From Pirellulales bacterium (lineage in GTDB: Bacteria > Planctomycetota > Planctomycetia > Pirellulales > Thermoguttaceae), in contig JAFGRD010000081.1 in NCBI GenBank assembly GCA_016935315.1, positions 124,001 through 188,000 of the forward strand: a stretch of 64,000 nt of DNA, given 5' to 3'. The notes below the pieces were generated by a model that saw nothing but the letters and a program-made list of their open reading frames with translations, made no database searches and was not told the DNA's origin. Numbering within the stretch: the stretch's first letter is position 1; each line of letters begins with the position of its first letter. Below are positions 53,241 through 62,526 of this stretch, in pieces. Position numbers and translations under genes: made by a program.

Positions 53241-54545
53241 CTATCGTTCGCGTTGGCGCTCCCGTTCGAGCAGCTCTTTCATCAACTGGCGCATCTCGTC
53301 CATTTGCCGGCGCATCTCGTCCATCTGGCCGCGCATCTCGTCGATCATTCTCTCGGCCGGCGGCGGTTCGGGAATCTCGCGCCCCTGCCGGCGCAGCTCC
53401 TCGAGTCTCCTCGCCGCATCCTGTTCGAGCCGCTCGGCCGCTTCGTGCAATCCGGCCGCGTGCAGGTTCTCGATCGCCACGCGGAGGTGGTGCATGCGCC
53501 GCTCGATATCTTCGGGCGGTTCCGGCTCGGGCCGTCCTTCGAGCCGCTTCATGATCTCGCGGCCTTCGAGCTTCAGCCGCTCGGCCTCATCGTGGCGGCC
53601 CGCCTCGCTGAGGCGACCGATCTCGCGTTTCAGCTCCTCGATATGTCGCCGCAATTGCTCGCGCTCTGCCGGCGGCGGCCCCTCGCGTTCGGGACGCCCC
53701 ACCATGGCCCCCTGAAGGCGATGGATCTCCTGCTCCACGCGCTCGGCCTCTTTGCGCATCCGCTGCATCGCCTGTTCTAGATCGCGCGCTGCCTCGTCCT
53801 GCCCGTCGCGCAGACCCTGCATTCTCTCCCGAATTGCGTTGGCCTCCATCTCGATCTCGTGGTGTCTTGCCTTTAGTCTGTCGATCATGGCCGCTGCCTC
53901 GGCCCGACGCCGCTCGGCCATCTTGGGCCGCGGCCGCTGGCCTTCGCCCATCTCGCGCGCCACCTGGGCCATCCGCTCTTGGATCTCGCGCAGTTGGGCG
54001 TGAAGCCGACGGGCCTGGTCGTCCCGGTCCGGACCGCGGTCGCCGATCTCGCGCTTGATGGCCTCGGCCTTCTCGGCCAACCCGCGCATTTCTTGCTGAA
54101 GCTCCGCGATCACCCTTGCCTTCTCGCCGCGCTCGCGTTCGGCGTCTCTGGGCCGGTCGCCTTCGCGCTCTCTGGGCTGGTCACCTTCGCGTTCTTTGGG
54201 CCGGTCACCTTCGCGTTCTTTGGGCTGGTCACCTTCGCGTTCTTTGGGCCGGTCACCTTCGCCCTCTCTGGGGCGATCTCGCTCGCCGCGATCGGCTTCG
54301 GGGCGATCCTTGTCCCCCTCGCGTTCTGCTCGCTCGCGGGCTTCGCCTTCTTCCCGCTTCTGCTCGTCCTCGGCGAGCATGGCGAGTTGGAGTCCCGCGT
54401 CGTCGAGTTGGTCGCCGGCAATCGCTCGGGCGGGCTCGCCCGTCGGCGTATCGTCGGCCGCGGCGTCGCCGGAAACCGTGGTCAACAGTGCCGCCAGCAC
54501 ACCAGCCGCCAGCGAACGACGCCACGATGAAGTCAACAGGCTCAT
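53241..54545 (-). CDS. Possible separate product: secreted charged coiled-coil protein (in-frame internal start)
   Basis: From the ATG at 54545 the same frame encodes 434 residues: a signal peptide (MSLLTSSWRRSLAAGVLAAL, then LTTVSGDAAADD), an 8-residue repeat block (REGDQPKE type, about 85-130) and long helical coiled-coil stretches ending in MRRQMDEMRQLMKELLERER. An AGAAGGAG sequence lies eight bases before it, a much better site than chance. In relatives this would be the second gene after the M56 peptidase. Whether it is translated separately cannot be seen here. Confidence 0.5.
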   Translation of the reverse strand: MSLLTSSWRRSLAAGVLAALLTTVSGDAAADDTPTGEPARAIAGDQLDDAGLQLAMLAEDEQKREEGEARERAEREGDKDRPEADRGERDRPREGEGDRPKEREGDQPKEREGDRPKEREGDQPREREGDRPRDAERERGEKARVIAELQQEMRGLAEKAEAIKREIGDRGPDRDDQARRLHAQLREIQERMAQVAREMGEGQRPRPKMAERRRAEAAAMIDRLKARHHEIEMEANAIRERMQGLRDGQDEAARDLEQAMQRMRKEAERVEQEIHRLQGAMVGRPEREGPPPAEREQLRRHIEELKREIGRLSEAGRHDEAERLKLEGREIMKRLEGRPEPEPPEDIERRMHHLRVAIENLHAAGLHEAAERLEQDAARRLEELRRQGREIPEPPPAERMIDEMRGQMDEMRRQMDEMRQLMKELLERERQRER

Positions 54546-56021
54546 CGTCGTTTCTCCTTCTGAAAGGTTGGCCTGGGGTCGAACCCAGGCGGTGCAAGAG
54601 ACTGTCACAATCACCAAAACCACCGGAATCACCGTTCTCGCCGCCGCCAGACGTCTCTGGCACGGGGCACGCCAGGAGCGACTGGGAAGGCTCAGCAACC
54701 GCTGCACGCGGCGTCCCAAGCTCGATCGGAACGGCGGCCCCTCCACCGACAGCCAGCCCAGTTGCCGCGGGGCGGTCAGCTCCCGGCCCAGCGCCACCAG
54801 GCAATCGGCCAGCGCGTCGGGTCCGCCGGGCACCAACAGGCTGGCTTCGTCGGCCGCCGCCTCGCCGGCGGTGCGCAACTGCCGCCCCGACCACCATGCC
54901 AGCGGATGCCACCACAGCACGCCGCACACCAGATCGGCCAGCAGGTGCCAGGCCGGATCGCCGGCAGCCAGGTGGGCCAGCTCGTGGGCCAGCATGGCCT
55001 CCTGCTGCCGCCCGTCGAAAGTCGCGGCAAACCCCCGCGGCAAGACCACCGTGGGACGCAGCACCCCAAACGCCACCGGTGCCCTCAAGGTGCTCGACTC
55101 CAACAGGCTCACCCGCCGTCGCAGGCCCAGGGATCGGGCCAACGTGGACACCTGCCGGCAGAGGACCTCGTCGCCAACCACCACGTGGCGCCGTCGAAAT
55201 CCCCAAAGCACGGCCCGCGCTGCCGCGCCCCGAATGACAATCGCCGAGGTGCCCAGCAGCCACAGCAGCCCCAGCCATGCGGCGCCGCGCGATGCGCCTG
55301 CCGCAAGGGCCGATCTCCGGCAACTCGGGCTTTCCGCCACGGCGACGACCGGCTGATCGGAAACGGGCTGCCGTGTCATGGCCCGGGCAGCCGTCTCGGG
55401 CGCCATCTCGGGCGACGCCTCGGACAACTCGCACTCTTCCCAGCGAGTCGAACGACCGGCCGCCGCGCGAGATTCGAAGTCCGCGGGCATGGCCCAGAAC
55501 GCGTCACCGTCGGCGATACTCTGCCCATCCGCGAAAGCCGGCTCTTCGAGAAGGGGCCCTTCCGGCAGACGGAGCGATGGGCGAAGCGGAGACGGGAGAG
55601 AACTCAATGCAGCGGACCGAGGCCCCAAGAAGGCATCCTCTTGGCCCGCTGCCTCGCTTCCCGTCGGCCAACTCGTCAGGCCGCCGCGGCGATCGGTTGC
55701 CTCAAGCTCGGCCGGTTCGTCGGGCGAGATCACGGTTCGCACGGGATTCACCTTGGTCCGCGCGTCGCTGCGTGGGCAGGGCGTTTGCACCATTCCGCAT
55801 CGCCCCAGGCAAACCAGTGCCGGCCCGGTGCCGGTCAGCTCGATCACCGTCATCGCCAGCAGCCCCAGCGTGGCGATCTGCCACACCGTTCGCCGCCAGG
55901 CCGCCGAGGCCACCCAGTGCGAGCCGATCGCCGCCAACCCTGCGATCACCGCCGTGCCCACGGCCAGCACCAGAACCGCTTCCGGCCAAACGCCGGCTCC
56001 GCTTGCCAGATCGCCCTGCAT
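53241..56021 (-). CDS. BlaR1-type M56 membrane peptidase fused to a charged coiled-coil region
   Basis: The reading frame has 926 residues. Membrane helices lie at about 12-35, 42-62, 245-275 and 483-500. The metallopeptidase site is AHELAHLAAGD (about 343-353), with a downstream glutamate in EAAADEASLL. The penicillin-binding sensor of true BlaR1 is missing. After the last helix the frame continues, with no stop, into MSLLTSSWRRSLAAGVLAAL (start 54545), a signal-peptide-like segment, then a Glu/Arg-rich region with repeats of EGDRPKER and long coiled coils. Upstream of that inner ATG is AGAAGGAG. So either one polypeptide or two overlapping products are made. It follows blaI by 20 bases, so it would sense a signal and relieve BlaI repression. 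Confidence 0.85.
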   Translation of the reverse strand: MQGDLASGAGVWPEAVLVLAVGTAVIAGLAAIGSHWVASAAWRRTVWQIATLGLLAMTVIELTGTGPALVCLGRCGMVQTPCPRSDARTKVNPVRTVISPDEPAELEATDRRGGLTSWPTGSEAAGQEDAFLGPRSAALSSLPSPLRPSLRLPEGPLLEEPAFADGQSIADGDAFWAMPADFESRAAAGRSTRWEECELSEASPEMAPETAARAMTRQPVSDQPVVAVAESPSCRRSALAAGASRGAAWLGLLWLLGTSAIVIRGAAARAVLWGFRRRHVVVGDEVLCRQVSTLARSLGLRRRVSLLESSTLRAPVAFGVLRPTVVLPRGFAATFDGRQQEAMLAHELAHLAAGDPAWHLLADLVCGVLWWHPLAWWSGRQLRTAGEAAADEASLLVPGGPDALADCLVALGRELTAPRQLGWLSVEGPPFRSSLGRRVQRLLSLPSRSWRAPCQRRLAAARTVIPVVLVIVTVSCTAWVRPQANLSEGETTMSLLTSSWRRSLAAGVLAALLTTVSGDAAADDTPTGEPARAIAGDQLDDAGLQLAMLAEDEQKREEGEARERAEREGDKDRPEADRGERDRPREGEGDRPKEREGDQPKEREGDRPKEREGDQPREREGDRPRDAERERGEKARVIAELQQEMRGLAEKAEAIKREIGDRGPDRDDQARRLHAQLREIQERMAQVAREMGEGQRPRPKMAERRRAEAAAMIDRLKARHHEIEMEANAIRERMQGLRDGQDEAARDLEQAMQRMRKEAERVEQEIHRLQGAMVGRPEREGPPPAEREQLRRHIEELKREIGRLSEAGRHDEAERLKLEGREIMKRLEGRPEPEPPEDIERRMHHLRVAIENLHAAGLHEAAERLEQDAARRLEELRRQGREIPEPPPAERMIDEMRGQMDEMRRQMDEMRQLMKELLERERQRER
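54145..54288. repeat. 24-bp tandem repeat in the M56 fusion gene
   Basis: Five units beginning at 54145, 54169, 54193, 54217 and 54241, plus a degenerate sixth to 54288. The unit on the + strand is TCTTTGGGCYGGTCACCTTC plus GCGT. It encodes the 8-residue EGD(R/Q)PKER repeat on the - strand. Confidence 0.88.
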
Positions 56022-56041
56022 GATGCACCGCCTTGGCCGGG

Positions 56042-56425
56042 CTACGGCCCTTGTTTTCGCTGTTGAATCAACCGTTCCAGCCGCGCCAACTCCTGGCAGC
56101 TGACCTCCCGGTTCTCCAGCAAGTGGGTCACGGTGGCGGACAGACTCCCCTCGAACAGCCGGTCGACCAAATCGTCGGCCATGCTGCGGGTGACGTCTTC
56201 GGCGCTGACGGCCGGCTCGTAGAGGAACCTGCGGCCCTGCTCGCAATGCCGCAACAGTCCGCGATCCTCCATCTTCCGCAGCATCGTCGCCACGGTCGTA
56301 TAGGCCAGCTTATCACCGCCGAGTTGGCGTTGCACGTCGGCCACACTCGCGGGAGCCGAGTCCCAAAGGACCCTCATGATCCTCAACTGCAAGTCGCCCA
56401 ATCGATACGTTGCTTGGCGTGCCAT
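56042..56425 (-). CDS. blaI: BlaI/MecI/CopY-family repressor
   Basis: The protein has 127 residues. The winged helix lies at about 8-75 (LGDLQLRIMRVLWDSAPASV, YTTVATMLRKMEDRGLL) and the dimerisation helices follow (about 80-120). In the family the repressor is cleaved after the M56 peptidase is activated. The ATG has AGGAG eleven bases upstream. Two palindromic operators lie just upstream (56456-56483), consistent with autoregulation and with control of the divergent efflux operon. Confidence 0.92.
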   Translation of the reverse strand: MARQATYRLGDLQLRIMRVLWDSAPASVADVQRQLGGDKLAYTTVATMLRKMEDRGLLRHCEQGRRFLYEPAVSAEDVTRSMADDLVDRLFEGSLSATVTHLLENREVSCQELARLERLIQQRKQGP

Positions 56426-56455
56426 CGGTCCGGTCGCTCCTTGCCAAACGGCTTG

Positions 56456-56483
56456 ACTACTGCGGTAATACTACCACGGTAGT
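56456..56483. promoter_or_regulatory. Two adjacent BlaI-type palindromic operators
   Basis: ACTACCACGGTAGT (56470-56483) is a perfect 6+2+6 palindrome. Just before it ACTACTGCGGTAAT (56456-56469) has the same ACTAC/GTA(A/G)T half-site layout with one mismatch. The BlaI/MecI box core TACTAC/GTAGTA is matched. They stand 31-58 bases upstream of the blaI start and about 240 bases from the efflux operon. Confidence 0.65.
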
Positions 56484-56719
56484 TCCGATCGGTCAAGGGC
56501 CCTTTGGGCCGGATTTGCGTTTTTTGGAAAATCTCGGGCCTGGCCGAGCCCAACGTCTTCTTCCTCGGCAACCTGGTGGGCCCGATGCGGCCCTCACCCC
56601 CGCATGACCGGCACAATCGCTACAGGCCGGATGTTTGGCGGACCGTTACAAACGGACAGCCCGCAGAACCGACACAATGGTAGCGACCGGTCTGCTCAGA
56701 ATATCCGCCAGCCTTTGAC
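56484..56719. other. Divergent promoter region of blaI and the efflux operon
   Basis: It contains AAGGGCCCTTT, an 11-base palindrome near 56497-56507. No other gene is seen. No Shine-Dalgarno site precedes the ATG at 56720. Confidence 0.4.
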
Positions 56720-58138
56720 ATGCACCCCTATAAGTACATCACAACTCGTTTGTTCGCAGTGGTTTGCACCGCATCGCTGGCTCTTGCCTCGGGGTGTGCT
56801 TCTCCGACATACCAGGGACGAGACTGCGTTGGAGGGAAACTGGCAGCCCGAACGGGGTACCAGCTCGGACCAAAAACGCCGTTGTGTGACGTCGTGATTC
56901 CGGGGCTCGTCAATTGGGAAGACGGTCTTTCGGAAGAGGAAGCCGTGGCCATCGGGCTCTGGAACAACCCGGCCTATCAGGAGTTGCTGGCCGACCTGGA
57001 AATCACCCGCGCCGACGTGATCCAGGCCGCGCAATTGCAGAACCCGCAGATTTCCACCCTGTTTCCCCTCGGCCCCAAGCAATGGGAGTTCACGCTGAAC
57101 CTCCCCCTGGACGTGCTCTGGCTGCGACCGTTGCGGGTCGCGGCGGCGCAATTGGAATCCAAGCGTGTTGCCCAGCGTCTGACCCAAGACGGCTTGAACA
57201 CGATGCGGGACGTACGCGTAGCCTATATCGATTGGCAGCTCGCCTTGCAGCGGGCGGATCTCGCCCAACAGGGCTTGAGCCTGCGGAGCGAGATCGCACG
57301 CATCGCCGAAGCGCGATTGGCGGCCGGAGCGGTTGCCGAGCTGGACGTCTCCGCCGTGCGATCGGACGCCTTGTTCGCCAAGGGCGAAGCGGTTCAGGCC
57401 GTCGGCAACGCGGAGCTGGCACGCGAGCAACTCCGCTACGCACTGGGGATCGGGCTGACCGGCTTCTCTTTCCACCCCAGCGAGACGCCGGAACCGGTCG
57501 CGATCGATCTCGACGTGGAAGGCCTTGTGCAAGAGGCCGTTTCCTGCCGGCCGGATCTGCGGGCGGTACAGTGGGCGGTCGACGCGGCGAACCGGCGGGC
57601 CGATTTGGCTGCACGCGATATCTGGAAAGTGACGGGCACGGTGCCGGACATCAACGGCCACGGATCGAAGGGTTTTGAAGCGGGGCCCGGTTTGCAGCTC
57701 GCCGTGCCGATCTTCCACCAGAACCAGGGAGCCATCGAGCTGGCACGGGCCGACGCCGAGCGTCTGCGGCGGCAATACGTCAAGCTTCGCGACACGGCGG
57801 TCATGGAAGTGCGGCAGGCGCACATCCGACTATTGCGGGCGCGGCAGGACCTGGCGATCTGGCGCGAGCAGGTGGTCCCGCAGGCACGGGCCGCCGAGAC
57901 CAGCACCCGGCAAGCCCTGGAAGAAGACGGCGTCTCGCTGCTGCTGGTGCTGGAAACGACCAGACAGGTCCTGTCGGCACGCGGACGGGAGCTGGACGCC
58001 GCGGCCCAGGTCCGCCGCGCCACGGCGGAACTGGAACGTAGCGTGGGGCGGCGGCTGTCCGGTATACTGGAAGCTGAGCCGAGCACTGTGGTGGCTCCAG
58101 CAACCCCCAGTGCGAGGGCCAGGGAAGACACGCCATGA
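56720..58138 (+). CDS. TolC-type outer-membrane efflux protein (lipoprotein)
   Basis: The protein has 472 residues. The N-terminus MHPYKYITTRLFAVVCTASLA carries a lipobox ASGC (C26). The two helical outer-membrane efflux repeats are visible: LSEEEAVAIGLWNNPAYQEL and IDLDVEGLVQEAVSCRPDLR, with a long alpha-helical C-terminal half. It would form the outer-membrane channel for the adaptor and pump encoded next. The end overlaps the next start by four bases (ATGA). The start lacks a ribosome-binding site and could be on a leaderless or poorly translated mRNA. Confidence 0.9.
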   Translation: MHPYKYITTRLFAVVCTASLALASGCASPTYQGRDCVGGKLAARTGYQLGPKTPLCDVVIPGLVNWEDGLSEEEAVAIGLWNNPAYQELLADLEITRADVIQAAQLQNPQISTLFPLGPKQWEFTLNLPLDVLWLRPLRVAAAQLESKRVAQRLTQDGLNTMRDVRVAYIDWQLALQRADLAQQGLSLRSEIARIAEARLAAGAVAELDVSAVRSDALFAKGEAVQAVGNAELAREQLRYALGIGLTGFSFHPSETPEPVAIDLDVEGLVQEAVSCRPDLRAVQWAVDAANRRADLAARDIWKVTGTVPDINGHGSKGFEAGPGLQLAVPIFHQNQGAIELARADAERLRRQYVKLRDTAVMEVRQAHIRLLRARQDLAIWREQVVPQARAAETSTRQALEEDGVSLLLVLETTRQVLSARGRELDAAAQVRRATAELERSVGRRLSGILEAEPSTVVAPATPSARAREDTP

Positions 58139-59394
58139 ATTACCGAGCTTGTGTTGCGATCGTTGTGCTGGTCGCGGCGTCTACATCCGGGTGCGGTCGT
58201 CGCGAGGCCGACAAGCCGGCCGAGGCCGAACCGGCCAAGGTCGCCCACCATGTCGAGGAACAGAGTCTCAACACCGTCGAGTTGACGCCAAAGGCAGAAC
58301 AGCGACTGGGCATTCAACTCGCGGAGACGCAGTTCGTCCAGGTCCAGCGAAGACGTACCGTCGGCGGCGAGGTGGTGATCCCACCGGGCCAAACGATCAT
58401 CGTTTCCACACCGATTGCGGGGACGCTTGCCGCACCGGAGAACGCGGCGCCCGCGGCGCCCGGCGCCGAGGTAACCGCCGGGCAGCCGATGTTCAGCTTC
58501 ACGCCGCTGCTGACGCCGGAGCGCGACGTGTTGACGCCCGCCGAACGGGTTCGCGTCGCCCAGACCAAGGCCGACGTGGCCACGGCCCAGATCGAGGCCG
58601 AGCGGCAAGTCGAGTCGGCCAAGATCGCCGTGGAAGCTGCCCAAATCGCCTACGATCGGGCCGTTCGACTCCTGGAGAGCAAGGCGGGCAGCCAGCGCAG
58701 CGTCGACGAGGCCGAGGCGCAGTGGAAGCTGGCCGGCGAGGCGCTAACCACCGCCGAGGCCCGCTACCGCCTTCTCTCGGGCATCGAGTTGGATGAGCAG
58801 GCTGGCGAGCTTGCCACCCGTTCGATCGAATCTCCGGTTACGGGAGTTCTGCAAAGCGTCGAAGCAGCGGCGGGAGAGACCGTCACCGCCGGAGACGTTC
58901 TGTTCAGTGTGGTCAGGACCGATCCGGTCTGGGTCCGTGTTCCGGTCTACGTGGGACACTGGCGGGAGGTCGACATGGCGACTCCGGCTTCGATTTCGGA
59001 GTACGGTCAGCAACCGGACGTCGCGCCGCGATCCGCGAAGTACGTCTCCGCGCCGCCTTCGGCAAACGCCGTCGCCACCACCGTCGATCTGTTCTACGAG
59101 CTGGCGAACCCCGACGGACGCTTGTATCCCGGCCAACGTCTTGCCGTGACGCTTCCCATGCAAGGCAACGAACAAAGCCTGGTGGTTCCGTTTCGGGCGG
59201 TCCTCTACGACATCGACGGCGGCGCGTGGGTCTATCAGCAGCTTGAGCAGCACGTCTACGCCCGTCACCGCGTTGCGGTGCGGTACGTCGACACGGCGAC
59301 GGCGATTCTGGCCGCCGGCCCGCCGGCGGGGACCAAGGTCGTGACCGACGGCGCCGTAGAACTGTTCGGCACAGAGTTTGGAGTCGGACACTAG
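58135..59394 (+). CDS. RND adaptor (membrane-fusion) lipoprotein
   Basis: The protein has 419 residues. The lipobox is STSGC (C20). The adaptor has a barrel-sandwich segment [20 protein letters not shown], a coiled-coil hairpin (about 140-220), [19 protein letters not shown], and a C-terminal membrane-proximal part. No heavy-metal-binding module is attached, unlike the adaptor at 35024. It is coupled to both neighbours: ATGA with the channel gene and TAGTG with the pump gene. Confidence 0.9.
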   Translation: MNYRACVAIVVLVAASTSGCGRREADKPAEAEPAKVAHHVEEQSLNTVELTPKAEQRLGIQLAETQFVQVQRRRTVGGEVVIPPGQTIIVSTPIAGTLAAPENAAPAAPGAEVTAGQPMFSFTPLLTPERDVLTPAERVRVAQTKADVATAQIEAERQVESAKIAVEAAQIAYDRAVRLLESKAGSQRSVDEAEAQWKLAGEALTTAEARYRLLSGIELDEQAGELATRSIESPVTGVLQSVEAAAGETVTAGDVLFSVVRTDPVWVRVPVYVGHWREVDMATPASISEYGQQPDVAPRSAKYVSAPPSANAVATTVDLFYELANPDGRLYPGQRLAVTLPMQGNEQSLVVPFRAVLYDIDGGAWVYQQLEQHVYARHRVAVRYVDTATAILAAGPPAGTKVVTDGAVELFGTEFGVGH

Positions 59395-62300
59395 TGTTAC
59401 GCGCGATCGTTGCCACATCCCTGCGCCAGCCTTTCCTCGTGCTCGCGTTGGGTGTTGCGCTGCTGGTGATGGGCTATCGCAGCCTGCGAAACGCCCCCTT
59501 GGACGTCTTTCCCGAGTTTGCCCCGCCGTTGGTCGAGATCCAGACGGAAGCGCCCGGCCTCTCCACCGAAGAGGTCGAGACCCTGGTGACGGTGCCGCTG
59601 GAAAACTCGCTTAACGGCACGCCGAATCTCCGCACGATTCGCTCCAAATCCGTGCTGGGCCTCTCGTCCATCGTGCTGATCTTCCAGGACGGCACGGACC
59701 TGATGCAGTCGCGACAACTGGTCGGGGAGCGGTTGGCCGTCGAGGCGGCGCGTCTGCCCGCGGTCGCCAAACCGCCGGTGATCCTCTCTCCGTTGTCTTC
59801 CACCAGCCGCGTGCTGAAGATCGGCATGTGGTCCGACCTGGACGAGCAGGGCCGCGCCAAGCTCTCGCAGATGGATATGACGGAGCTTGCCCGATGGACG
59901 ATCCGCCCGCGGCTGATGGCCGTTCCCGGCGTGGCGAACGTGGCCATCTGGGGCCAGCGCGACCGGCAGTATCAGGTGCTGGTGGATCCCGAGCGGCTGC
60001 GCGCCCACCACCTCACGACGGCCGATATCGAACGTGCCGCCGGCGATGCGGCCCTGGTGGCCGGCGGCGGGTTTGTCGATACTCCCAATCAGCGGCTCTC
60101 CGTCCGGCACGTTTCGACCATTGTCACGGCCGAGGACCTGGCGCGGTCGGTGGTCGCGTTTCGCGGCGGCGCGCCGTTGCGCTTGGGCGACGTGGCGGAA
60201 GTCAAGGTGGGGCATCCGCCGCCCATCGGCAACGCCATCATCAACGACGTGCCCGGACTGCTTCTGATCGTGGAGAAGCAGCCCACCGGCAACACGCTCG
60301 ACGTGACCCGCAACGTCGAGGCCGCCCTGGAAGGCATGAAGCCGGGGCTGAAGGACGTTCAGGTCGACTCGACGATCTTCCGCCCGGCCACGTTCATCGA
60401 GATGTCCTTGCACAACCTCGGCTCGTCGATGATCATCGGCTGCGTGCTGGTGATTGCGATTCTGGCCGCGTTCCTGTTCGATTGGCGCACGGCCCTGATC
60501 AGCACCACGGCGATCCCGCTCTCGCTGGTCGCGGCGGCGCTCATCCTGTACCAAATGGGCGTCACCATGAACACCATGGTGCTGGCCGGATTGATCATCG
60601 CGCTGGGCGAGGTCGTGGACGATGCAATTATCGACGTGGAGAACATTGTCCGCCGCTTGCGGCTGAACCGCGCGGCGGGCAGCCCGCGCTCCGTGTTTGG
60701 CGTCATCCTGGAGGCCTCGATCGAGGTCCGCAGCGCCGTCGTGTACGGCAGTTTCACCGTGATGCTGGTGATCATGCCGGTCTTTTTTCTGGAGGGCTTG
60801 TCCGGCTCGTTCTTCCGGCCGTTGGGGATGGCGTACGTGCTGGCGATCTTCGCCTCGCTCGTGGTGGCACTGACGGTCACTCCCGCCATGTGCCTGCTGC
60901 TGCTTCCCAAACACTCGGACCGCCGCCGGGAGTCTCCGTTGGTTGCGGTGCTGAAGCAGCCGTATCGGGCCGTGCTGCCGGGGCTGATTTCCCGGCCGCT
61001 GGGGCTGCTGGTGGTGCTGATCGGGCTCCTGGCCGCCACGCTGGCGACCGTTCCCTACCTGGGAGAGGAGTTCCTCCCGAGCTTCCAGGAATACGACTTC
61101 TTGATGCACTGGGTCGAGAAGCCCGGCACCTCCATCGACGCCATGGATCGCATCACGGTGCGGGTCAGCAAGGAGTTGCGGGCCGTCGACGGCGTGCGCA
61201 ATTTCGGCTCGCACATCGGCCGCGCGGAGGTCGCCGATGAAGTGGTCGGACCCAACTTCACCGAGCTCTGGATCAGCCTCGACCGCGACGTCGATTATCC
61301 GAGCAAAGTGGCCGAGATTCAGGAGGTCGTCAACGGCTATCCGGGCCTCTACCGCGATCTGCTGACGTATCTGCGCGAACGCATCAAGGAAGTGCTCACC
61401 GGCGCCAGCGCCAGCATCGTGGTCCGTATCTACGGCGACGACATGGACAAGCTGCGAAGCCATGCCCAGCGCGTCCGCGATGCGATTGCCGACGTGCCGG
61501 GGGTCAGCGACCTGAAAGTCGAACAGCAGGTCCTCGTGCCGCAACTCGACGTGCATCTGAAGCCCGAGGCGGCCGAACAGTTCGGGCTGAGCGCGGGCGA
61601 CGTCCGCCGGGCGGCGACCACGCTGATCAAGGGGCGAACGGTCGGAGAAGTCTACCGCCAGCAGAAGGTGTTCCAAGTGGCCGTCTGGGGTGTGCCCGAA
61701 GTCCGCGGCAGCGTGGCCGCCGTGCGCGACTGCCTCATCGAAACGCCCAGCGGCGCGCATGTCCCGTTGGGCGAGGTTGCCGAGGTGGCCATCGTGCCCG
61801 CACCCAACACCATCAAACGCGAGAGCACGTCGCGCCGCATCGACGTCACCTGCAACGTGCGCGACCGCGATCTGGGAAGTGTCGCCCGGGACATCGAGAG
61901 CCGTGTCCACCAGCTTCCGTTCGACCGGGGCTACCACCCCCAGTTCCTTGGAGAATACGCCGCGCAAACCGAATCGAAGAGGCGGATGTTCCTTGTCGGG
62001 GCCATCGCGTTCGCCGGCATCATCGTGCTGCTCTACTCCGAGTTCCGCGCGTGGCGACACGTCCTGCTCGTGTTGCTGAGCTTCCTGTTCGCGATCGTCG
62101 GAGGCATTCTCGGCGTTTGGATCGGCGGCGGCAGCTTCTCCCTGGGGTCGCTGGTCGGCTTCGTCACCGTGGTGGGCATTGCCGTGCGCAACGGCATCAT
62201 GATGGTCAGCCACTTCCGCCATCTGGAAATGGAAGAAGGGATGGAATTCGGCGACCAACTGGCCATCCGGGGCGCCGAGGAACGGCTGGCGCCGATCCTG

Positions 62301-62501
62301 ATGACGGCCCTTACCGCGGCGCTGGCCCTGCTGCCGCTGATTCTGGCCGGCAACCGACCCGGCCACGAAATCGAGTACCCCATGGCCCTGGTCATCGTGG
62401 GCGGGCTCTTGTCGTCGACCCTGATGAACCTCTTGTTCGTGCCCGCGTTCTATCGCGCGTTCGGCCACGTGCGTCGAGCCCCGATCTTCGAGGACGCGTA
62501 G
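59394..62501 (+). CDS. RND efflux permease, CzcA type
   Basis: The protein has 1,035 residues, normal for the family. Signatures are [40 protein letters not shown] (the transmembrane-4 acidic cluster) and the C-terminal helices. It starts GTG at 59394, overlapping the stop of the adaptor gene by one base. It would export a divalent metal or similar cation across the cell envelope using the channel and adaptor upstream. It is convergent with the next gene, 25 bases apart. The metal is not identifiable. Confidence 0.94.
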   Translation: MLRAIVATSLRQPFLVLALGVALLVMGYRSLRNAPLDVFPEFAPPLVEIQTEAPGLSTEEVETLVTVPLENSLNGTPNLRTIRSKSVLGLSSIVLIFQDGTDLMQSRQLVGERLAVEAARLPAVAKPPVILSPLSSTSRVLKIGMWSDLDEQGRAKLSQMDMTELARWTIRPRLMAVPGVANVAIWGQRDRQYQVLVDPERLRAHHLTTADIERAAGDAALVAGGGFVDTPNQRLSVRHVSTIVTAEDLARSVVAFRGGAPLRLGDVAEVKVGHPPPIGNAIINDVPGLLLIVEKQPTGNTLDVTRNVEAALEGMKPGLKDVQVDSTIFRPATFIEMSLHNLGSSMIIGCVLVIAILAAFLFDWRTALISTTAIPLSLVAAALILYQMGVTMNTMVLAGLIIALGEVVDDAIIDVENIVRRLRLNRAAGSPRSVFGVILEASIEVRSAVVYGSFTVMLVIMPVFFLEGLSGSFFRPLGMAYVLAIFASLVVALTVTPAMCLLLLPKHSDRRRESPLVAVLKQPYRAVLPGLISRPLGLLVVLIGLLAATLATVPYLGEEFLPSFQEYDFLMHWVEKPGTSIDAMDRITVRVSKELRAVDGVRNFGSHIGRAEVADEVVGPNFTELWISLDRDVDYPSKVAEIQEVVNGYPGLYRDLLTYLRERIKEVLTGASASIVVRIYGDDMDKLRSHAQRVRDAIADVPGVSDLKVEQQVLVPQLDVHLKPEAAEQFGLSAGDVRRAATTLIKGRTVGEVYRQQKVFQVAVWGVPEVRGSVAAVRDCLIETPSGAHVPLGEVAEVAIVPAPNTIKRESTSRRIDVTCNVRDRDLGSVARDIESRVHQLPFDRGYHPQFLGEYAAQTESKRRMFLVGAIAFAGIIVLLYSEFRAWRHVLLVLLSFLFAIVGGILGVWIGGGSFSLGSLVGFVTVVGIAVRNGIMMVSHFRHLEMEEGMEFGDQLAIRGAEERLAPILMTALTAALALLPLILAGNRPGHEIEYPMALVIVGGLLSSTLMNLLFVPAFYRAFGHVRRAPIFEDA

Positions 62502-62526
62502 CAGCCCGCCGCTGATCGGTCGCCCA

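Noticed and set aside
49085-53554. A 1,489-residue open frame on the + strand
   Set aside because: It lies antisense to dnaE and the FHA gene and shows no motif. High GC gives long open frames on the opposite strand.
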